A stretch of DNA of 64,000 bases from Dryomyza anilis (lineage: Eukaryota > Arthropoda > Insecta > Diptera > Dryomyzidae), in the NCBI GenBank assembly GCA_951804985.1, contig OX638131.1, positions 60,193,447 through 60,257,446 of the forward strand, written 5' to 3'. The stretch's first letter is position 1, and each line of letters opens with the position of its first letter. Below, piece after piece: positions 22,797-35,362 of this stretch. Made by a program: the position numbers and the translations under genes. The notes beneath the pieces were generated by a model. The model saw nothing but the letters and a program-made list of their open reading frames with translations, was not told the origin of the DNA and ran no database searches.

Positions 22797-24268
22797 AGTA
22801 GTCTAAAGTTTCAAAAATGAATCAATAATCACTTTTTTTAGGAAGAACTGTTGACCGTAGAATGCTGCAAACCTCGCTTTAAGGATAATAAAACAAACAA
22901 ATAAGTCCGAAATCTGAACATCTAATCAAGTCCTTGAAATTTAAATTAATTGTTAATAAAAAGGAAACCTTTTAAATTTATTCAAATATCAAATTTATAT
23001 ACGGTATTTTAAAAAACAAACTTTTACAATAGTTTAAGTATTGTTTGTACCGAAAATCTAAAAAAATTGGTTACCAGTCCGACATGTGATTTATGCCTTG
23101 AAGTTTGCTCGAACTAACTTGGATAACAAAAATCCAATATTTTTGCTAATTTTTAAAATTTCGTAATTTTCGTAGAGCCAAATTTTATGTTAGGATATTT
23201 AAACATTTTCCACATCGATATCACAATGTTTTTCAAATAAATCTCGACCTATTTCAACTATTTGATGCAATATTAATCTAGAGTCGTTTTTATTATCGTT
23301 TTGAAAAAAAAAACTGCGATATGTCAAGATCTACGTCGATATGGTACGATTTTGCCGACATAAAAAGATGCAACAATTTTGGATGATTGTCAGTTTTCTG
23401 TTTTATAAAATGTTCTCTAGTGTTTGAAATATAGGTACTCTGTATATACCTCAAACAAATTTTTTGGCAGGATCAAAGAAGTTCGGAATTTTTTTAATTA
23501 TTTCAAACAGACAAAAATCGCACCATTTTTCCCAAAAAAAAATTGGCTAGAGGCACTTTTAAGGAATATCAATGAAAAATTTGATTATCTTAATTGTATT
23601 TTTTTACCAAATTTAAAAAACGAGCGATGTTTTTCTTATGATACACAAGTGCCTTATCATTTAAACTGCCAATGCGGCCTGTGATGCCAAATGAGTTTGA
23701 CATGTCTGGTTTAAATGATATTCTTCACACTGGTTTAATATTACAGTCTGATTTGATCATTCTAATATTAAATTGGCGGTTTTATCGTTATCGTTTATAA
23801 ATTAACAATCATATTGGTCAAAATGGCATTGACAATTATCTTTGTTAATTTATTGTTGGTATTAACAATTAAAATTGTTAATTTTTCGAAATTGAATTTT
23901 GAAGCAAATTAACAATTAATTGTTATTTGGATTGTTGAATTGTTAAAAGTAATGAAGCCTAGATTAACAATCGAATTGTTAAAAATAACAATCATGATTT
24001 AAAACCCAGCCTAATTCATAAATATATTTTTTATAGAATATACAGTATTTTGCAACAAAGCCTACTGCCTACAAGTTTATTAAAATAATGATATACAGTT
24101 TTTTATAATTATTTATATATATTTTAATAATGTATATAATTTTGAACAACATTTTTTTTAAACATGACACAATTAATAAATATGTGCGTAAATAAGCACA
24201 TAAACAAATTTAATAATTTTTAACAAAACATTTACAATAAATAATAACATCGTATATTGTATATTATA
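22797..24268. other. AT-rich intergenic, no gene seen
   Basis: The 86-codon frame at 23424-23684 has no recognisable domain. 23800-24000 is dense in TTAACAAT/ATTGTTAA palindromic motifs, possibly a decayed element. The AT content rises toward the satellite array. Confidence 0.5.
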
Positions 24269-27200
24269 CATTTTATATTTTATGTTTGATATTTTATATT
24301 TTATATTTTATATTTTATATTTTTTATTTTATATTTTATATTTTATATTTTATATTTTATATTTTATATTTTATATTTTATATTTTATATTTTATATTTT
24401 ATATTTTATATTTTATATTTTATATTTTATATTTTATATTTTATATTTTATATTTTATATTTTATATTTTATATTTTATATTTTATATTTTATATTTTAT
24501 ATTTTATATTTTATATTTTATATTTTATATTTTATATTTTATATTTTATATTTTATATTTTATATTTTATATTTTATATTTTATATTTTATATTTTATAT
24601 TTTATATTTTATATTTTATATTTTATATTTTATATTTTATATTTTATATTTTATATTTTATATTTTATATTTTATATTTTAAATTTTATATTTTATATTT
24701 TATATTTTATATTTTATATTTTATATTTTATATTTTATATTTTATATTTTATATTTTATATTTTATATTTTATATTTTATATTTTATATTTTATATTTTA
24801 TATTTTATATTTTATATTTTATATTTTATATTTTATATTTTATATTTTATATTTTATATTTTATATTTTATATTTTATATTTTATATTTTATATTTTATA
24901 TTTTATATTTTATATTTTATATTTTATATTTTATATTTTATATTTTATATTTTATATTTTATATTTTATATTTTATATTTTATATTTTATATTTTATATT
25001 TTATATTTTATATTTTATATTTTATATTTTATATTTTATATTTTATATTTTATATTTTATATTTTATATTTTATATTTTATATTTTATATTTTATATTTT
25101 ATATTTTATATTTTATATTTTATATTTTATATTTTATATTTTATATTTTATATTTTATATTTTATATTTTATATTTTATATTTTATATTTTATATTTTAT
25201 ATTTTATATTTTATATTTTATATTTTATATTTTATATTTTATATTTTATATTTTATATTTTATATTTTATATTTTATATTTTATATTTTATATTTTATAT
25301 TTTATATTTTATATTTTATATTTTATATTTTATATTTTATATTTTATATTTTATATTTTATATTTTATATTTTACATTTTATATTTTATATTTTATATTT
25401 TATATTTTATATTTTATATTTTATATTTTATATTTTATATTTTATATTTTATATTTTATATTTTATATTTTATATTTTATATTTTATATTTTATATTTTA
25501 TATTTTATATTTTATATTTTATATTTTATATTTTATATTTTATATTTTATATTTTATATTTTATATTTTATATTTTATATTTTATATTTTATATTTTATA
25601 TTTTATATTTTATATTTTATATTTTATATTTTATATTTTATATTTTATATTTTATATTTTATATTTTATATTTTATATTTTATATTTTATATTTTATATT
25701 TTATATTTTATATTTTATATTTTATATTTTATATTTTATATTTTATATTTTATATTTTATATTTTATATTTTATATTTTATATTTTATATTTTATATTTT
25801 ATATTTTATATTTTATATTTTATATTTTATATTTTATATTTTATATTTTATATTTTATATTTTATATTTTATATTTTATATTTTATATTTTATATTTTAT
25901 ATTTTATATTTTATATTTTATATTTTATATTTTATATTTTATATTTTATATTTTATATTTTATATTTTATATTTTATATTTTATATTTTATATTTTATAT
26001 TTTATATTTTATATTTTATATTTTATATTTTATATTTTATATTTTATATTTTATATTTTATATTTTATATTTTATATTTTATATTTTATATTTTATATTT
26101 TATATTTTATATTTTATATTTTATATTTTATATTTTATATTTTATATTTTATATTTTATATTTTATATTTTATATTTTATATTTTATATTTTATATTTTA
26201 TATTTTATATTTTATATTTTATATTTTATATTTTATATTTTATATTTTATATTTTATATTTTATATTTTATATTTTATATTTTATATTTTATATTTTATA
26301 TTTTATATTTTATATTTTATATTTTATATTTTATATTTTATATTTTATATTTTATATTTTATATTTTATATTTTATATTTTATATTTTATATTTTATATT
26401 TTATATTTTATATTTTATATTTTATATTTTATATTTTATATTTTATATTTTATATTTTATATTTTATATTTTATATTTTATATTTTATATTTTATATTTT
26501 ATATTTTATATTTTATATTTTATATTTTATATTTTATATTTTATATTTTATATTTTATATTTTATATTTTATATTTTATATTTTATATTTTATATTTTAT
26601 ATTTTATATTTTATATTTTATATTTTATATTTTATATTTTATATTTTATATTTTATATTTTATATTTTATATTTTATATTTTATATTTTATATTTTATAT
26701 TTTATATTTTATATTTTATATTTTATATTTTATATTTTATATTTTATATTTTATATTTTATATTTTATATTTTATATTTTATATTTTATATTTTATATTT
26801 TATATTTTATATTTTATATTTTATATTTTATATTTTATATTTTATATTTTATATTTTATATTTTATATTTTATATTTTATATTTTATATTTTATATTTTA
26901 TATTTTATATTTTATATTTTATATTTTATATTTTATATTTTATATTTTATATTTTATATTTTATATTTTATATTTTATATTTTATATTTTATATTTTATA
27001 TTTTATATTTTATATTTTATATTTTATATTTTATATTTTATATTTTATATTTTATATTTTATATTTTATATTTTATATTTTATATTTTATATTTTATATT
27101 TTATATTTTATATTTTATATTTTATATTTTATATTTTATATTTTATATTTTATATTTTATATTTTATATTTTATATTTTATATTTTATATTTTATATTTT

Positions 27201-27882
27201 ATATTTTATATTTTATATTTTATATTTTATATTTTATATTTTATATTTTATATTTTATATTTTATATTTTATATTTTATATTTTATATTTTATATTTTAT
27301 ATTTTATATTTTATATTTTATATTTTATATTTTATATTTTATATTTTATATTTTATATTTTATATTTTATATTTTATATTTTATATTTTATATTTTATAT
27401 TTTATATTTTATATTTTATATTTTATATTTTATATTTTATATTTTATATTTTATATTTTATATTTTATATTTTATATTTTATATTTTATATTTTATATTT
27501 TATATTTTATATTTTATATTTTATATTTTATATTTTATATTTTATATTTTATATTTTATATTTTATATTTTATATTTTATATTTTATATTTTATATTTTA
27601 TATTTTATATTTTATATTTTATATTTTATATTTTATATTTTATATTTTATATTTTATATTTTATATTTTATATTTTATATTTTATATTTTATATTTTATA
27701 TTTTATATTTTATATTTTATATTTTATATTTTATATTTTATATTTTATATTTTATATTTTATATTTTATATTTTATATTTTATATTTTATATTTTATATT
27801 TTATATTTTATATTTTATATTTTATATTTTATATTTTATATTTTATATTTTATATTTTATATTTTATATTTTATATTTTATA
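24269..27882. repeat. Heptanucleotide (TATTTTA)n array, ~3.6 kb
   Basis: About 513 units of a 7-bp repeat, essentially perfect from about 24288 to 27882. By eye only three substitutions interrupt it (24324, 24682, 25375). The left border is degenerate (TATATTGTATATTATACA), the right border abrupt. Because 7 is not a multiple of 3 and the unit has no stop on this strand, all three plus frames are open and read the same rotating Tyr/Phe/Ile/Leu heptapeptide. The >1200-codon frames are therefore artefacts. Confidence 0.97.
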
Positions 27883-28510
27883 GCGACAGCGCTGCTGAGT
27901 GTGCGCACATCGGCGTCGTCAGTGCAAAACTTGTTCCCTCCTCTGTCTGTAAAGGTGGTGCGCAGTTTTCACAATTTTGCAGCAGGTGCGCTAAAATAAT
28001 ACAATTTAATATTTGTTATATTTGAAAAAAATTGCAAGTTCCTTAATCACAGCTTCGCGCTGCGATGAAGTCCATATTGCTGACACTGATGAAAGAGATA
28101 AAAAAAATCATTTTCTAACAAAACAAAAACATACTCACCATTCAGAGCCGCTGCGAAGGCGGCAGATAGGACAAATGCTGTGATCAATGCATTAGCATCA
28201 CATCGTCGGTTTTGACTGCAGCGTATGAGGCCGCCACCGCTGAAGTTCACCGTTTCTTTCTGCGTTGCTCGGCGACGAGTTACCGCTGTCCATTTCCGTA
28301 TCCTTTTGGACCGGACATGCGTTTTGCCTCGATTCCAGGCCCAGTTTATAGTCACTATACATGTGTGGAGGCGGTGGATAGTAGCCCGGCGCTGCCTGCG
28401 TGTTAGAGGCAGCTGTGGAGAATTTCTGGCTGGACGCCAGCTGCTGCACGACTAGCACCGCTAGTCGTGCAGCGACGGGCTGCTGTCACCAGTCTGCTCT
28501 CGTTTCTCGT
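27883..28510 (-). other. GC-rich island, possible exon remnant
   Basis: An abrupt rise in GC next to the heptamer array. On the minus strand two overlapping frames are open (28458-28198 and 28355-28047). One is Pro/Ser/Gln-rich with GYYPPPPHMYSDYKLG, like a low-complexity part of a regulatory protein. The other ends in a hydrophobic ALITAFVLSAAFAAALNG just before GGTGAGTATG, a good splice-donor match near 28133-28140. I cannot name the gene. It may be a real exon, a fragment, or chance. A 13-bp inverted repeat (CTGCACGACTAGC/GCTAGTCGTGCAG) lies at 28443-28472. Confidence 0.35.
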
Positions 28511-28733
28511 TCTACTTTGTATTCACTAACAAAAAAAATAAATAAATAAACAAACAAACTTCAAAAAATTCCAAATCAAATCTTTCTTACCCAAAAAATA
28601 TATTTTTTTGCAGTGTTTTTATTAAATATAAAATTCATACGCGTCTTAATATCCTTAACTCCGCACAATTGAATTCACCACAATTTATATCACTACATAT
28701 TAATTTTGGAACATCTCACCTGTAAAAACAATA

Positions 28734-28893
28734 ATTTGGCGCTAAAGTCCTGAAGAACTTAGGCCGAGCTCTCTTATCATTTGATTTGTTCGTGTTATAT
28801 TAGTACTGAAAGTGATGGGACCCACACGATTTAATGCTGAATCCGAAAGGCATGGTAAGAGCTTTTCATAAGCAATGTATTACTATCGCAGGA
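28734..28893 (-). mobile_element. SINE fragment (tRNA-derived family)
   Basis: Diverged match to the 3' half of the SINE at 35047-35356, from TTTGGCGCTAAAGTCCTG to the GGATAAATCC side. It lacks the tRNA-like head. Confidence 0.7.
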
Positions 28894-28959
28894 TAAATCC
28901 CATATTGCTCGCATATAGAGTTCGCACGTGATTGTTTCGTGCGACGCACGCTTACTACT

Positions 28960-29450
28960 GGCGAAGCGCTGGCATTAATTACGGACCGCCATTGGATTGA
29001 CTACGGGCCAGAGTAGGAAACCACCATTGTGCCAGTACTGCGCCAGCATTACATTGTCAGAATTGGCAACCTATACTGGACAAGTACAGACGAAGCTCAG
29101 TACTCATACCAATACGGACCAGTATTAGTATGACTATGGTCTCAATAGTATGTCAGGTGTAAACCAGCGTTGTGCCAGTACTGCGTCAGCCATATTTTTC
29201 CAGAATTGGCAACCTATAAAGGGCGAGTAAAGGCGAAGCGTTGGCAGTAAATACGGCCCGACATTGGTTTGAAGACGGGTCCATTAGTATGCCAGTTGTA
29301 AACCAGCGTTGTGCCAGTACTGCGCCAAGACTGTATGCCTAGCATCGGCAACCAGAAGTGTGCCAGTACTGGGCCATTTGTTCCAGTCTGGCAATTTCTG
29401 CCTGGAGATGTGTATTTGAGTAACGGCACCGGGGCGAGCAGTAGGGGTCG
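28960..29450. repeat. Minisatellite with CCAGTACTG cores
   Basis: Three diverged units of about 130 bp, each carrying CAGCGTTGTGCCAGTACTGC and AGAATTGGCAACCTATA or variants. The cores match those at 118-520, but the unit structure is different. Confidence 0.65.
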
Positions 29451-29832
29451 CACTTTGGCCAACGTTGCTGTTGATGTGGGGGCAATGGTTATTCCAGCTG
29501 TATCTTCATCTCCAATTGAACACGCAAGACGATACGGTTGTTTTGCATCTGTTTGTAGTAAATATTATTAGACAATGAAATATGATGGATATTCGAGGAA
29601 AGGTTAGACTATAGTCTACTAAAGTATACATGCCTTCCACATGGTTTTGCGCTTCTTAACCATATACAATTCTGAAACATCTTGTAGAAGGTTGTGAACT
29701 TGAAAGAATCATAATATTTTATATGTTTTCTAATTTTAATTATGTTGACAGTTAATGAAAGGGTTTTCGTTTTATGATAAAAGTGTAAGTGTAGTTTACA
29801 TTTTACAACCCTACAAAATAAGTATAAAAAAT

Positions 29833-30115
29833 GGATCCTCATATAGGACAACAAAAAGGGCATTTTTTAATTAATTATCCCGTTCTATATCATCCAACCA
29901 ATATCGCTCAACCCGAGCATCAAGACAGCTGCAGGAAATCGATGCCAGCAGCCAAAAAGTGGTAGACTTTTTTTTGTAAGCTTGTAAGTTTTAAGCCCTC
30001 TAATACCATTCTGGAGCCTAATTAAGGTTGTCCTAATCACAGAAGTCCAAACACTAATAGATTTCGTACGCGCGTTGTTATGTTATATTTTTTGTAAGGG
30101 TTTAACGCTAAATCA
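29833..30115. repeat. Dispersed repeat, shared with 45519-45840
   Basis: About 280 bp, from GGATCCTCATATAGGACAAC to TTTTTTGTAAGGGTTT, with 80-85 percent similarity by eye to 45519-45840. It is followed by TGACGTTCCGTCGGTCGTGC, which recurs inverted near 34990-35010. No coding sequence. Part of a larger unclassified element. Confidence 0.65.
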
Positions 30116-30232
30116 GAATGTGACGTTCCGTCGGTCGTGCTTTGATAGAATTTTGCTTGCTTTGTACAAACTTTACGAAATTTAATTGTCACAACGCGCC
30201 AGCGTAACTATTCAAAACGGAATGTCGCCTCA

Positions 30233-31083
30233 CACACATAGAAAATTATTGTCGAATCCGACAATAATTTAAAAATATTTTATGTTAAAATGGATCCACA
30301 AATATTATTTTCAAATTATTGTCGGATACAACAATAAAATTATCAAACACGTATTGATAATAAAATGTTAGCTTTTAATAATTCTATTGTTAGTTTTGTT
30401 TTTGCTTTCAATGACATTTTTAATTTAAAATTGAAAAGGCAACAACAATGAAATAAATACAAACACCCTTTTTTAATTCAAAATGCACATTTATTTTGTA
30501 ACTTCATACGATTAACAATGTTTAACACAATTCCACATCGTAAAGACCTTCCTTAAGACCATGACGTTTACATTTTGGTAGGGTTTGGCGACCGGCTCAC
30601 ATGGGTCGCCTGGTCAAACACGAACAGTGGGAGAACTTTTCCGCCGGTGTTGGAACGCAAATCAGTTGGGAAACCGTACCGTGCGTTTCGTTGAATGGCA
30701 AGTAGGGCTTGATGAGGAACATGGCAGTGCCGACGACTGGTTTCCTCGAACGTATGTCCGTCTGTTTAAAACACCATTGAGAGCAATTTTATAGTTGTCG
30801 CCCGATTAAAATTGTCGCCCAGATTAGCGATTTAGTCGTCGCGATTACAATTATTGGACATTTTTAGTCCACACAACAACGCGCGATAAATTTGGATATT
30901 TCCAAAATAGAAACATCAAATGTCAAAATAAAAAATAAAAACAAGGTGTCTAGCTATTTTTTTTATAATTCTAAATGAAAATTAATAATTTTAGTTTCAA
31001 AATTAAAAATAATATTGTCGTTTGAAGATTTTAATAAATTGAAAATATTTATTTTCAAATTTCAACAATAATTTTCTATGTGT
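30233..31083. mobile_element. CACACATAG-family TIR element carrying eEF2 fragment, copy 2
   Basis: The left end CACACATAGAAAATTATTG and right end ATAATTTTCTATGTGT are inverted. The ~100-bp left end matches copies at 3555, 37869 and 52455 (inverted). The interior holds the eEF2-like segment on the minus strand. Flanks are no longer a clean TA. Confidence 0.85.
30545..30790 (-). pseudogene. eEF2: Captured 3' fragment of translation elongation factor 2
   Basis: Minus-strand translation matches the last ~95 residues of eEF2, with the frame changing several times. In order it shows NGVLNRR, GHTFEE, GTAMFLIKPYLP, SNTGG, FDHWEV and PGDP, then GLKEGL-like text. These are hallmark segments of eEF2 domain V, the domain that contacts the ribosome during translocation. 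The frame breaks and absence of the rest of the gene mean it is non-functional. It lies wholly between the inverted ends of the transposon, so it moves with it. Orthologue-level identification rests on recalled family motifs. Confidence 0.82.
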
Positions 31084-31427
31084 ACATGCGTTGTGTACAA
31101 TAGCATAACTTTCAGTTTTTGTTTAGGTTATGGTTTTTTAGCAATTCTAGTCAGTAAAGATCAGAAATAGGTGTTTGAACAACGGAAACTTTTATCGCCA
31201 ATCGCGGTAACCACATTGAAGTTGGTATGGGGCCATAAACTATTTAGATCGCACAATATACACCAAAAATGTCTTCTTTGAATTCTAATAAAATTCCCTA
31301 GTAAAGGAAAAATATAAAGGATCGGAAACGCGTTTTTGCACTTTCCTACTTATTTTATACTAGAGCACATACACTGAACTGGGTCAGGGTTGTCTTTATC
31401 AGAATGTACTGCTGGAATATCACGTCT
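31084..31427. other. Intergenic, no gene seen
   Basis: Unique sequence between the eEF2-carrying element and the tandem duplication. No supported feature. Confidence 0.5.
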
Positions 31428-32157
31428 ACATTAAATAATATTTCCGGAGATTGAATTCTATTGAAGTGCTATGCTTTCATAACCGCCAATGGAGGAGAAC
31501 GATTAAGTAAAAAAATCGCTGTCAAATTCCCTGGTGATATATTCTCTCCAGATGATACAGCGAGTCGCAGCAGATCAGTCATTCTAACAAAATGGTGAAA
31601 ACTACAGCGAACATCCATGGATATCAATTAGTGCACCAAATATATGTTGAAAATGTTGCAGTTATTGTTTTTATTCGGAATTACTTCATCCCAATAAACC
31701 AAAAACTGGATATTAACCCAGTGTGATTTCAGCTCCGCTCTGATTTTTCTCGTTTAAAAATTATATGTCAAATCAATCGCTTCCTCTTTCAAGTTTCTCT
31801 GAAGAGATCATTTTTGAAAAATGGATGCCGATTGTTTCTCATTTGTTTTGTTCTTCGTTTTCAAATCGCATAAAATGAAAAAGTTTTCATAGACTAAAAT
31901 GTCAAAAAGAAAATTAAGAAAAAAATCAATTTTCGTGAGACAGACAATAAATTGTACAAATTGGAATTGTATGTTTATTTTATAATTGCGGCGGTGTCCA
32001 GCGTATATACTGAAGGAACCAAATTGTAGAACCATGCGGTAAGTACTATTTTTTGTCAGAAATTATAATTTAAATGCACTTCTTATTTGGTTCACTTTTA
32101 TTATCTATGTGGTTATGAAGACGTGGTAGTGGGTGTAGCATATGGCCTCTATAAGCA
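31428..32157. repeat. 730-bp tandem duplication, unit 1
   Basis: Identical by eye to 32158-32887, head to tail. Near 31691 it includes a ~30-bp end fragment of the CCCAATAA family (CCCAATAAACCAAAAACTGG). The 75-codon minus frame repeats identically in unit 2 and has no recognisable domain. Confidence 0.93.
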
Positions 32158-32887
32158 ACATTAAATAATATTTCCGGAGATTGAATTCTATTGAAGTGCT
32201 ATGCTTTCATAACCGCCAATGGAGGAGAACGATTAAGTAAAAAAATCGCTGTCAAATTCCCTGGTGATATATTCTCTCCAGATGATACAGCGAGTCGCAG
32301 CAGATCAGTCATTCTAACAAAATGGTGAAAACTACAGCGAACATCCATGGATATCAATTAGTGCACCAAATATATGTTGAAAATGTTGCAGTTATTGTTT
32401 TTATTCGGAATTACTTCATCCCAATAAACCAAAAACTGGATATTAACCCAGTGTGATTTCAGCTCCGCTCTGATTTTTCTCGTTTAAAAATTATATGTCA
32501 AATCAATCGCTTCCTCTTTCAAGTTTCTCTGAAGAGATCATTTTTGAAAAATGGATGCCGATTGTTTCTCATTTGTTTTGTTCTTCGTTTTCAAATCGCA
32601 TAAAATGAAAAAGTTTTCATAGACTAAAATGTCAAAAAGAAAATTAAGAAAAAAATCAATTTTCGTGAGACAGACAATAAATTGTACAAATTGGAATTGT
32701 ATGTTTATTTTATAATTGCGGCGGTGTCCAGCGTATATACTGAAGGAACCAAATTGTAGAACCATGCGGTAAGTACTATTTTTTGTCAGAAATTATAATT
32801 TAAATGCACTTCTTATTTGGTTCACTTTTATTATCTATGTGGTTATGAAGACGTGGTAGTGGGTGTAGCATATGGCCTCTATAAGCA
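32158..32887. repeat. 730-bp tandem duplication, unit 2
   Basis: Second, apparently identical unit. The junction ATAAGCA|ACATTAAAT shows the copies directly abut. Perfect identity in neutral-looking DNA means a very recent duplication or an assembly artefact. Confidence 0.93.
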
Positions 32888-34077
32888 GCAGTCCATAGGC
32901 AGCACCATCTTTAGCAATAAAAACGCCCCACAATGCATTGTCGCTAAGCAATGGTAGCAAACGCAAAATTGGCAGCTGCCGCCGGGAAAACTCCGGCATA
33001 ACAATAGAAAATAGTCAAGCGTAACCTGGAGTTGGGCACCGATCGGTATTACCCTCGTACGGGCTGCAACATAAAAAATGTTTCTCATCGAAAACGTCCT
33101 ATGGCCGACACATACTCGACGAACTTGGGATGACCAATGCCGTGGAAATTTAGATCAGGAACTCGCCAAGTTTCACCACTGGTAATTGGTGCAGCATACA
33201 TATTACATTTATATACAATAATATATTTCTGATTTGTCCTAGACCACACATGGTGCTAACTGGTGTAGTACCGCGAAAAAATACACATTCTCTAATGTCG
33301 ACAGCACCTTTTGCGAAACAACGAGGTGCTTCAAATCAAAGTGTAATACTTCAGCGTCAATACCTCGCTCGACAACGAGGAGTATTCGCGCATGCTTCAA
33401 GCATCGACATCTAGGAATAGAAGCACGCTACAAGGCGAGTCGAATCGCTTCCCCGAAACTTTCTACAGTCTAAAATGATACCGACCTGTGTATTTCATAC
33501 CGGCGAACCGCCTGGAAACGATATAAGTGTCTCCGAAGCAGTTTGCTGAACGATATTTTGCAAAACAAACTGTAGCGCTCGAAGATTAATTCATTAAGAT
33601 TATTTCATTAGTGTTGATTATTCGTTGATATTTAATTAATTTAAGTTATTTTATATATACTTAAAAAAATTGTTCAAAAACACTTAATTTTTCATGTAAA
33701 ATCCATTGTTCAAAAGAATTTCTTAAAACACTGTAATAAAGACAAAACAAAAAATAATAAAAATGACATAGTTTTTATTGTCAGTAATTTTCTTTTGGAT
33801 CATCTTTGGATCGGCGAAAAGTCAGTTTTCTCTTATCTACAAGTATTCTTTACTGACGTTTAATTTTCTCAGAGAGATTTTTGTGTTTGTTCAGATATTC
33901 GTCAGAGTAATACGTCATAAAAATGAAAGATAAAGAGGTGAGATCTCTATGTCTCTTTAAGTGCGCTGGCTTTCCTATTTTGATCATCTTTCTGAACATA
34001 ACTCTGAGACATTGGTGAGGGATTTCTGATGTTTAGTTACGGAATAGTTCCTAAAGAGTTCAGAGACGACTCACTGG
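32888..34077. other. Intergenic, no clear gene
   Basis: 32890-33100 is more GC-rich and open on the minus strand for 69 codons, without a recognisable domain; a decayed gene or element piece is possible. 33270-33560 contains repeated CTTCGAGCG/CGAGGT-like words but no gene. The rest is AT-rich. Confidence 0.4.
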
Positions 34078-34768
34078 GAAGTGATTATCTAATGTATATT
34101 GAACATGGATATCGAAACTTTCACTGTAAAAAAGCGTTCAACTTTTTGTAATTGTAAGCTTGAAAACCATAGCGTTCTCCAGCCAAACTAGTAGCTTTTT
34201 ATCCAATTGAATCTAGCCTTTACCTAAACTTGAATTCCGACATTCAATATACCTTCGAGGTTTAACTTAATTGTAAGCTATAAATAAAATGTGATTCGAC
34301 CTTCAATTTACACTTGAATTCAAGCCCATATATTTGCCTAATTAAACGTTTAATTATAAAATAAAAGAAAACGCATATAAGTTATAATACTATATATTTA
34401 AAGGAATTAAAGTATGTTCTACAGCTGCAACAGCACCTGCACCGGTGTCAGTATACAGGAACTTCTTGTAAAATCCACGACGTGCTTCGAAGATCAAACC
34501 AGTGAATCCAATTGCGCCACTGCGATGTATAACATTGCCAGGCTCGCGTAAAATATCAATGTTTTCTGCGTATGAATGAAAATATATTAATATTTCATGA
34601 ACGTATTCGTAAACCTTGGCCACTTACATTTTATATCAGCTCATCGTGCATTTTCCGTGCGGTAGAATTCTCGGGATTCATTTCTTCGGCTTGATCATGA
34701 CATTACATCCGCACTGGTTGTAAAAGAAAATTCTCCAAATTTATCGAACCTTAAACTCACTGCTTATT
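34078..34768 (-). mobile_element. CCCAATAA-family TIR element carrying MIC26/27-like fragment, copy 1
   Basis: The right end reads TTATTGGG. The left terminal bases are worn, but the subterminal zone (GGATATCGAAACTTTCACTG, AAGCGTTCAACTTTTTG) matches the other copies. The captured coding piece lies on the minus strand at about 34390-34660. Confidence 0.75.
34390..34660 (-). pseudogene. Captured MICOS MIC26/27 (apolipoprotein O)-like fragment
   Basis: The minus frame shows ENIDILREPGNVIHRSG, then GAIGFTGLIFEARRG and KKFLYTDTGAGAVAAV. This follows the conserved Gly-rich membrane region of the APOO/MIC26-MIC27 family: Arg-x-Gly-x-Ile-Gly-x-x-Gly-Leu, then an Arg/Lys-rich turn, LY and a small-residue stretch. 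The upstream exon-like piece ends at GTAAG and an AG precedes the ENID codons, so an intron is retained. That family sits in the mitochondrial inner membrane and shapes cristae junctions. Only ~50-60 of ~200 residues are present. Family assignment from memory; no database check. Confidence 0.55.
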
Positions 34769-35040
34769 GGGATTCAATTGAAAATTCGAGTTAGCTCACA
34801 GTTAAATAATTTAATTTAAATTTGTCAATAAAACTTAAACTAATAACTTTATTTGTCAAACACACGACTGTCTAAAAAGAAGCTCTACTCTGGCGTTGAC
34901 TACGGCGTTACGATATTTTTTCAATCTATACGATATAACGCTTGAGGTCGCATTTTGTTTTGTTTCATATGAATGCCTTGTTTTTACTTTGTTTGTCAAA
35001 GCATGACCGACTGAACGCCGCCTTGTGATTTAGGTTTTAT
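34769..35040. other. Intergenic, part of a dispersed repeat
   Basis: CAAAGCATGACCGACTGAACG and TGATTTAGG near 34995-35035 match, inverted, sequence at 30110-30150. No gene. Confidence 0.45.
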
Positions 35041-35046
35041 ATTGCA

Positions 35047-35356
35047 GCCGCGATAGCTCAGTGGTTAGTGCGTTGGACTGCGAGCCGAAAGGTCCCCGGT
35101 TCAAGCCTGGACTGGGGCTAACAACATCTTTTCATAGAAACATTTTTCTATACCGCTCTACCTCTCGGCAGTAAATGGCAAACCTACGAGAGTAAAACAT
35201 TGCCTATGAAAAGCTCTCACCCACCGTTCGGATTCGGCAATAAACTGTAGGTCCCACCAATTTGAGTACAAATATAACACGCACAGCTCAAAATGGTGAG
35301 AGAGCTCGGCCGAAGTTCTAAACAGGACTGTAGCGCCAAATTATTATATTATTATT
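35047..35356 (+). mobile_element. tRNA-derived SINE, full-length copy
   Basis: The head is tRNA-like: GCCGCGATAGCTCAGTGG contains an A-box (TAGCTCAGTGG), and GGTTCAAGCCT is the B-box ~55 bp downstream, the internal RNA polymerase III promoter. A ~230-bp body follows and ends in an ATT-rich tail. Flanked by ATTGCA (35041-35046, 35357-35362). Further copies: 54286-54592 (-, 14-bp target duplication), 51505-51775 (5'-truncated) and 28734-28893 (fragment). It is not a working tRNA gene because the acceptor stem does not close. Confidence 0.9.
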
Positions 35357-35362
35357 ATTGCA

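Noticed and set aside
24282..28025. 1247- and 1237-codon open frames through the heptamer array
   Set aside because: They are a by-product of a stop-free 7-bp repeat; all three plus frames are open and the peptide is a pure repeat.
31808..32765. Two identical 75-codon minus frames as paralogous genes
   Set aside because: Identity follows from the exact 730-bp duplication; AT-rich, no domain, no supporting signals.
35047..35120. A tRNA gene
   Set aside because: A- and B-box-like sequences are present, but the acceptor stem does not pair and the same head with the same 230-bp body recurs at other loci with target duplications: it is a SINE.
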